In this document: positions 56,991-64,000 of the stretch, in pieces | How the letters are laid out: the number at the start of each line of letters is the position of its first letter | Position numbering within the stretch: the first letter of the stretch is position 1 | Source: Liolophura sinensis | Taxonomy: Eukaryota; Mollusca; Polyplacophora; Chitonida; Chitonidae | Reading direction: 5' to 3' | Length of the DNA stretch: 64,000 nt | NCBI RefSeq assembly: GCF_032854445.1 | Contig: NC_088295.1 | Location: 25,407,385-25,471,384, forward strand | Made by a program: the position numbers and the translations under genes | Notes under the pieces: model-generated | The model's database searches: none | Seen by the model: the letters and a program-made list of their open reading frames with translations, nothing else | Told to the model about the DNA's origin: nothing

Positions 56991-57833
56991 GAAATATTAT
57001 TGATTATGGTGTAAAGCACCAATTGAATATATCAATGAATAATGAATAGGGACACTCAAAAGTGATTTATGTTTCTCCTGTGTCCTACAGTTAGGAGTCA
57101 TTCACCATACATGTACTACCTGGGCCATGTCCTGCTATCAAACAAGTCTTTCTGTTGTCTATCTTAGGGAGTATATCTGGGGATACAAACTTCCCTCACT
57201 GAGGCATCTAGGAGTTAAGCTGTTAATCTTCCCCTATCCTCCAAAATAAACAGGGTGCTGACATTCAGGTTTGGAGTGTTTGCTTATACCTTTTCCGTGC
57301 TGTCCTCACCCACCAGGCCTCTAGAGACTGATGAACAGGGTCATGGGGTGGAGAGATGGTAGGAGGTGTGGACACGTGAATCAGGGGTCAAGGTGGGGGT
57401 GTTAGGGTGTGGCTGTCGGGGTCAGGTATATCCTTGACCTTAGATAGCAGCCCTAACTTGCACCCAGTTTTCCTGAAGTCTTAAGTACAAATTTATACAC
57501 CTCAGATAATAAGACTCTACCTGGATATCTAAATAGTATACAACATTATGAAATGGTAGTAAAAGAAAATAATCATAAGTCGTTTATAACTTCGCATAAA
57601 AAAATGTATCTGCATGAAAAATAATGATTTTCCTTAAGAACAGTGGCAAATCAAATAAAAGTTAAAGTGGAATGGTGTGGCTACTTCCACCTAGTCAGCC
57701 TCTGTGTTAAGTTTTAGAGGCAGGCAATAATTAGCACTGCAGCATTGATTTGGAAAATGTTGACGTTTCCATATTTAACTTCTCTTATGGACATATCTAT
57801 ACATGGTTTTACAGCCAACTGTTTCATATGTGG

Positions 57834-57967
57834 ATTGTGGGAAGGTCTTCCAGAAACCTGCAGATGCCCGTGGGTTTCCTGGTTTCCTCCCACCATAATG
57901 CTGGCCACCGTCACATAAGTGAATTATTCTTGAGTACGGCACCAATCAAATAAATAAATAAATAAAT
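57834..57967 (+). mobile_element. SINE 3' half, first family
   Basis: GTGGGAAGGTCTTCCAGAAA, TTTCCTCCCACCATAATGCT and GAATTATTCTTGAGTACGGC, then (AAATA)n. Confidence 0.85.
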
Positions 57968-59489
57968 CATATCTGGATAGAAAACTTCTGCATGTATATT
58001 GTATTAAGCATATACCTTGATGTAATGTTGTAAAGGGGAGAGGAGTTACTAGGAACTGGCAAGAACTGGCAGTGACAAGACCAGTGGTATTAGCTGGTTA
58101 GATTTCATGGCCTTATTGATATATCTACTTCGACAATTGCTAAAAATCATGGTATCTCTAAACCTATTCAAATATCATATTGGTACATTTATGGATACAG
58201 GTTGTTGCTAGACAAATTTCTGAGGCTGTAGAGGTTACCATTGATGTGTAGATTCTCTATGACATAAGGTACATGTATATATATATTATGTGGGAATTTT
58301 GTACTTAGTAAAGTATTTTAAAATGTTCAAAGCTGTATTTTAATTTACTCTTCTATTTACAAACAATGTAGCCATATAGGCTTCTGTGATCAAGAGTGAA
58401 TGCTTCACTGTTACAAGCTTGTTGCTTGTATGTTTTTTTTTTTTTAAATAACTTTTCTTTTGAATTTTCTACAGTATAATAATGTCAATGAGTTAGAATC
58501 TGGATATCTTCCTTCAGCGGAGATTTGGTCATTTTGAGTATTGGTCTGCTGAGAGAATGGTTAAACTACTAGAGACAGTGAGACTTCCACCTGTAATGGG
58601 TTGACATACATTGTGGGAGGATGAATTACCAGTTAAGCAAGTACAGTTTGTTTTGTAATATGACAACCAATGAGATGAGAGTACACTTCGAAAGCACCTC
58701 ACTACCAACATTAGAACATTAACTTGAATCAACATTTTTTTTCCCTAAATATGTGCACAGTGTTTTTTTTTTCTTTCTCAAAGTATGAAGAGCAGCTGGA
58801 AATAATATCAAAGAAAACCTGGTATACGTTGACATGTTACTTGTACCATACATTTGTATACATTAGTGTAATATTAACTTTCCAGTATTATCATTTTGCA
58901 GGATAACTTCCCACCTTAAAGTACATGTTCTCTGTTAAATTTTAATACCATTCAAGTAAATATTTAGCTTGAATAAATTACATCTTAGTCGGGGGATTTT
59001 AGATGGATTCCATATCTTAAAAGATTAGGCCTATGCTTAGGCCATCTTTTTTATGACCTACTTACCTGGCCCAGTGTTGGTCTTGAGCGACCTGTTTATG
59101 AGCATTTCGTGGGAATAAGGCTTATGAATGCTAAATCTGACCTTAATACCTGCATGGCTATCACTGCACTGGATGACTATATCCTTATAAGTGTGATATA
59201 TAAGGGCAAAGTATCAGACTGAGAGTGTTGAGATTTTTAGCCCATAGCTCAAGTTGATCCAAATAAAGCTCACATAAAGCTCACATCTATCTATGAGCCT
59301 CTGGGATGAAGGCTGATAGGAATACTGAAGTGAGATTTATTATATAGTGTTGTACTGTTTAGCCTGCGGGCACAAATTGTTTCTGGTATACGCCAGTGAT
59401 ATTAGATCTGTCCTTGTATGAATTAGTTTTATTAAAACTTGTACCTCTACAAAGATCATATTATTGGAAGTTAACTGTCAGTGTCTGGA

Positions 59490-59505
59490 GGGGGGGGGGG
59501 GGGGG
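59490..59505. repeat. Poly-G tract
   Basis: Uninterrupted run of G residues; possible G-quadruplex or replication-slippage site. Confidence 0.9.
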
Positions 59506-59732
59506 TATGGAGGGAAGTTGCACATACATTTACATGTTTGTATGGATGTACTTGCAATAGGTACCTGAGTAAGGAGGCAAAATTAGTTAGTAGTTACTAA
59601 AGCGTATTTAATAACTTATTGTATTTTGATGTAGAAAAAGAGATTTCTCTGTGGCAGTTTTGATCCACAGCCTTGTTTATACAATCTGTCCAGGATAGAC
59701 TGAAGAAGAAACGTACAATGTTATATTTACTT

Positions 59733-59880
59733 ACTTAATTGATGTTTTACTCAAGAATATTTCACTTATACGTCGGTGGCTAGCATTATGATGGGAGGAA
59801 ACCATAACCATTCACATATTGTAGGAAGACCATATCCCACTTACAACCAGAGAGGAAGCCAGCATGAACTTGTACATGTA
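59733..59880 (-). mobile_element. Diverged SINE, first family
   Basis: TTAATTGATGTTTTACTCAA, GAATATTTCACTTATACGTC and AGAGAGGAAGCCAGCATGAA keep the complement order of the full copies. Confidence 0.72.
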
Positions 59881-60451
59881 CTTAAGATGCACTTGTACAT
59901 GTTATTATAGTATGGAAGGATATGGTATTGTTCTCATGTGGTATTAAACCTAACATGTTATCCATGGTATATTGAATAATTGCACACATTCCAGGACAGC
60001 TCAGTTATCAGCATAATCAGTAAGCTATCTCTACTTAACTGTTTGGTAATAACACTCCATGCATCTGTTGAGAAGGATTATAAGTAAAATTTGTGCAAGG
60101 TACATTTTAGTGAGCTTGTGTTAAAAAAGCACATGTTTGATTCATGTACATTGTAATGCCTGAGGATGCTATACAATTATCCATTACACAGTCCTGTGTG
60201 GAGTATGGTCCATGAAAAACAGAAATACAGGAACAAGTAACTTGTAACTAGTGGTGTTTAAAATGTTCATTCTAAAGTAGGATTATTCTCAGTCTTTGAT
60301 GCATTTTGCCTAACCTAAGGAAGGTTCGGGCTTAACTTACCCTGCAGGTTAGTGCACCTTTCTTAATATCTAACATATCTAAGGCTATGACATGTATTGT
60401 GGGAAATCCACCTGTGCATATATACATACACTTGTATGTACTTCAATTGGG

Positions 60452-60714
60452 GATCCTCCATAGCCTGAGGGAGTTAGCACACTAGCGTGGTGCAGTGAAC
60501 CAGGAACCTCCCACGAATGTGGTTGGCATGAGTTCAAGTCCAGCTCATACTGGCTTCCTCTCCGTCCTTACGTGGGAAGGTCTGTCACCAACCTGTGGAT
60601 GGCCGTGGGTTTTTCTTGGGCTCTGTCTAGTTTCCTCGCACCATAATGCTGACGGCCATCGTATAAATGAAATATTCTTGAGTACAGCGTAAAACATTAG
60701 TCAAATAAATAAAT
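60452..60714 (+). mobile_element. Near full-length diverged SINE, first family
   Basis: Head GGATCCTCCATAGCCTGAGG, B-box region GAGTTCAAGTCCAGCTCATA, TACGTGGGAAGGTCTGTCAC, and tail GAAATATTCTTGAGTACAGC with (AAATA)n. Confidence 0.85.
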
Positions 60715-60975
60715 GTATTGCAGTTTTACTTATGCAAGAGGCTCCGTGCAAATTAAGCTCTTCTCATCTCTCTGCGCCATTTTCCAGGCAATACACATGT
60801 ACTCCCATCTCCAGATTTGCTTTTGTATTGTAGTGACAAAATCTGGAGTTTTAGTCCCTCCCAGATTTTCATTTTCATGAACATGCTAAAGGTCTAGTTG
60901 ATGATTGTCCTGTTCTCTTGGAAAGATGAATCCTCGATGAATATAGCACGAATCATTAAAGTAATGTAGTATGAT

Positions 60976-61016
60976 TCCCCCCCCCCCCCACCCCCACCCC
61001 CCACCCCCCCACCCCC
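60976..61016. repeat. C-rich tract (C-runs separated by A)
   Basis: Five runs of five or more C residues; the minus strand has G-quadruplex potential. Confidence 0.9.
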
Positions 61017-62279
61017 TAAGAATGTTGTGTGAAGTCGAAATGAATGTAGCATGGATCTGATCAAATATTTCAAGTTTCCATTTGAGTCTGTGTATAAATT
61101 TTTCAGGTTAGACTTAGGTGAGATGTTGAAATGTGCAGGTGAAGGCAAAGACATCAGGTGCGCTCATGTTAAAGCAAAGGTGATATGAACCTGTAAATAT
61201 ATAATGGTGTAAGTTGTCGGCTCTTCATGTGGAAGTCACACTGTGATACACACATTCACAAAATGGCTGGCTCGTTGGGCAGAGGACTGTTTTAGCTCTT
61301 CATTCTTAAAATAGTACAGGGTTTGCGTGTATTATTCTTCAGTTTAAATATCCGATAACCTGCTATTTATACCTGATGTCATTGGCTGCCAGGTTAGAAT
61401 CACAGGTCTTTTTTAATGTCTAACCAAAGCAGATTGTGCAGAGGCAGTGCCTGTAGAAAAAACAGCTTAGCCTGGAGCCTGGTGTCACTGCAGAAATAAT
61501 TCCCGAAAATCAATAGTAAGATCAAATGCCATGGTGTAGTCTCTGGGTTTTATACAGGCTCTGTGTAACAGTATTTTTGAGCCATTTGACTTGGTTTGGA
61601 GGAATGGGTGGAAGCAGCTGTTGATCCTCTGTGATCTTTAGCCAGATGTTAATGTGATGGTTATAGCCCTGATGGCATGGGAGGACCATACACAGGAAAC
61701 CTTCCGGTGGTGGCTGTAGGAGGGCAAGTCATGTGGAGTCGCCCAACTCCTCCACCATCCATCATTCACTGCCAGGCAAACTCCCGAGCTTATGACTACA
61801 CACACAATATGTCATGAAATGGCAGTGGTCCCTAAATGTTGGAAACTGAGAGAGGAAATGTCTAGAGATACATATTACACTGTAGTATTTTATGCTGATT
61901 TTAAATGATTGCTCGAAAACATGTCAGCCTTAAATCCACTTCATAAACCTATTCCTTTGGTGTGATTACACCTGCAGTACTTGAGCAGCCCACCTGTATA
62001 AAAAGTATAGGCATGTACATGTAGGCAAGCTATTGGACACATGTACACTTGGTCAGGTTCTCTACCAACATTCACACCTACATGTACATGTACATATAAA
62101 TGAAGACCAGTGATCAGCCTCTGGTCTCAATGGCTCATTTGCAGTTATAGTTTTCCTTTGGGCCAGCCTAATTAAGATTAACACAGCTAAATGACTTGTT
62201 TGACAAGGTATAGCCGTTCTTCCTGTGATGTGGCCGATTTATGTCACTTCCTGATGAATTTCTTGATATGTCCCAAGGT

Positions 62280-63050
62280 TCCATTTACCCTGAAGCAGGT
62301 TTTTTATTACATCTGTCAGTTGTTGCTAGCATATTTAAAATTTCTTCCACCCCTAAATATAGCACTTTGACAAAGTGTATTGGTTGTCACAAGGGTGTGC
62401 CTGATTTTTTCTACCACTGAATATAGTTCTTTGTCACAGTGTGTCAGTTGTTGGAGGGTTGTGCTTGATTTCTTCTACCACCGAATATAGTTCTTTGTCA
62501 CAGTGTGTCAGTTGTTGCAAGGTTGTGCCTGATTTCTTCTACCACCGAATATAGTTCTTTGTCACAGTGTGTCAGTTGTTGGAGGGTTGTGCTTGATTTC
62601 TTCTACCACTGAATATAGTACTTTGACTAGGTGTGCTTGTTATGCTTGGCATGTCATTTGCCTGATCTTCTTCACTCATAAATCTTGTAACTTGCCAAGG
62701 TGTATATTTTATTTGTGGTATCTTTCTGATTGATCGTCTCCACCCCTAAATCAAAAGGCTCAGTGGACGGCGGATCTGCTTGTTTTTTGCAATCTTTAAG
62801 GCCTGAGGTCTTTTGTTCACAAGGCCTGATGTTTTCCATAGATCTCTCACATTTTTTCACCCCTGAATTGGGCACGGTGTAGATGTATTTTGTGGTAATT
62901 TTCTTGAGTGCCTATTGGGTTTCCTCTACCTGTAAATTACATGACTGTACTTTGACAAGATGAAATGGTTTCTTCTACCTCTAAACTTGATCATCTGTCC
63001 AAGTATTTGTTGTCCTTACAGGAGGTGTGCCTTTGTGGTTTCTCCTGAAA
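62280..63050. repeat. 64-bp tandem repeat with degenerate flanks
   Basis: CAGTGTGTCAGTTGTTG recurs at 62437, 62501 and 62565, exactly 64 bp apart, with TTTCTTCTACCACCGAATAT and AGTTCTTTGTCA between. Words such as TTCTTCTACC and TTTGACAA continue with decay to about 63050. Confidence 0.85.
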
Positions 63051-64000
63051 TACATATATACATTGTAGATCTAGACTGTATCCACTTTGGACAAGTGACC
63101 TTGGCTTAGGCATAGTAGCTGTGATTAGCTCAGGTAATGAGTGCCATGGAAAGGTCGCACTGTTTGTGGCTGGAAAGTGCCAAGGGCAAGGTTCTCTCGG
63201 CTACAGCTAAACCTCTAGCTGCATACATGAACACAATTAGCCTAAATGCTGGAACAAAGCTATATTGATTGGTTGGTTTACATGTGCATGTTCATGCGGC
63301 AGTCGCTGTTTGGTTTATACATATACATGCATACATGTATTTCAATTATATAAAAGCACTTTGATATTAGAATTGGAGATTGTGTGAGAAAGTTTCAGAT
63401 GGGTAGGCCTACAGTCCCAATATGACATTAACCCATGTAAGCCACATCATTCAGCCCCAACCTGTGTAATATCTGAATGTACATGTGAACTGAGCTCATT
63501 TTTAAAAGACTTTGAGGTTTATGCCTGCCTTTTCACTATGACCGAGAATTTGTTTAGCGATCGTCTGAACATTAACCAGACTGTTACATTTACATCTTAC
63601 TGTCAACATATGACATCTACAGTATACAGTGTATATATATATATTGAAGTTGCTTGTCCTAAGGAAATCACTGTCGTAAATGTAGGAATTGTAATCCACC
63701 TGGATGTAGAATCCACAGGCATGTACATTGTATTATCTTTCACCTGCTGCACTGAATGTGTGTCATTTCTCAGTGCCATGAAGACTTTACCAGTGTTTGT
63801 GCTTAAGTTTGGCTTTCAGATGACAGGGTCAAATAGGGAGCATCCCCATATATAGAGATCTGTGTGCTATTGGCCACAATCAGAATCCTAATGTTTGTTA
63901 TTGGGTTGAGGTGGTTAGCTTGTCATTGAGGTGCCAAGATGGTTAAAGACAATGAAATGGAAATCTGATGGTCAGATGGGCATGGCCTCCTGGATCATTA

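Larger units (their letters stand above)
43261..64000 (+). other. CaMKII: Gene span: CaM kinase II (5' part only)
   Basis: Two coding exons join in phase to give the CaMKII N-terminus, reading to the start of the catalytic domain. CaMKII is a Ser/Thr kinase activated by calcium-calmodulin that forms a dodecameric holoenzyme and acts in synaptic and muscle calcium signalling. The next conserved exon (animal CaMKII proteins continue with a QKLEREARICR-like stretch) is not found before the window ends, so the rest of the window is intron. Confidence 0.92.
43905..64000 (+). other. CaMKII intron 2 (5' part, over 20 kb)
   Basis: Starts GTAAAG. Contains SINE pieces in both orientations, minisatellites at 46.13, 51.25 and 62.28 kb, homopolymer G and C tracts, and otherwise AT-rich unique sequence. 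No kinase exon or nested gene is recognised. Stretches not listed separately (for example 49-51 kb, 52-54 kb and 55-56.8 kb) show nothing specific. Confidence 0.75.

Noticed and set aside
62672-62875. Minus-strand 67-codon lysine/cysteine frame
   Set aside because: Lies in the decayed flank of the 64-bp array and has no splice or family support.

Overview
The window is eukaryotic nuclear DNA, AT-rich and mostly non-coding. Three protein-coding loci can be read by following GT-AG exons. The dense tRNA-derived SINEs, the many acatgtacatg-like words and the gene types point to a marine lophotrochozoan invertebrate. A mollusc (bivalve or gastropod) is my first guess and a brachiopod is possible; this is inference from repeat style, not a database result.

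Layout. (1) 1-2098 is a 34/35-bp minisatellite with a 379-bp higher-order period. (2) 2171-13585, minus strand, is a six-exon gene for a secreted or surface protein: a 19-residue signal peptide, an eight-cysteine WSC domain and PKD-type domains, resembling the N-terminal part of polycystin-1-like proteins. Its 7.5-kb second intron holds two old ~30-bp-period arrays and several SINEs. (3) 13.6-20.6 kb has no recognisable gene. It holds a (TA)n tract, a TTAA-flanked foldback element, three SINE families and a 28-bp satellite that switches strand. (4) 20.65-22.13 kb is a 33-bp array with five of six frames open. (5) 22.4-33.8 kb, minus strand, holds two tandem TPPP/p25-alpha paralogs with the same exon architecture. 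The downstream copy (A) is intact with 183 codons. The upstream copy (B) seems to lack the conserved C-terminal module. Each has a candidate TATA promoter and non-coding 5' exon. Two small terminal-inverted-repeat elements lie in this region. (6) 33.85-42.8 kb has no recognisable gene. (7) From 43261, plus strand, are the first two coding exons of CaM kinase II, covering the ATP-binding loop and catalytic lysine. From 43905 to the window end I find no further exon, so this is the start of an intron of at least 20 kb, rich in SINE fragments and minisatellites.

The genes do not form an operon-like unit. The only clear functional link is between the two TPPP copies, which look like a local tandem duplication. 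I found no CRISPR array, rRNA, functional tRNA gene, complete transposase or reverse transcriptase. The most unusual material is the repeats and the diverging TPPP pair. I see nothing that I can defend as a wholly new system.
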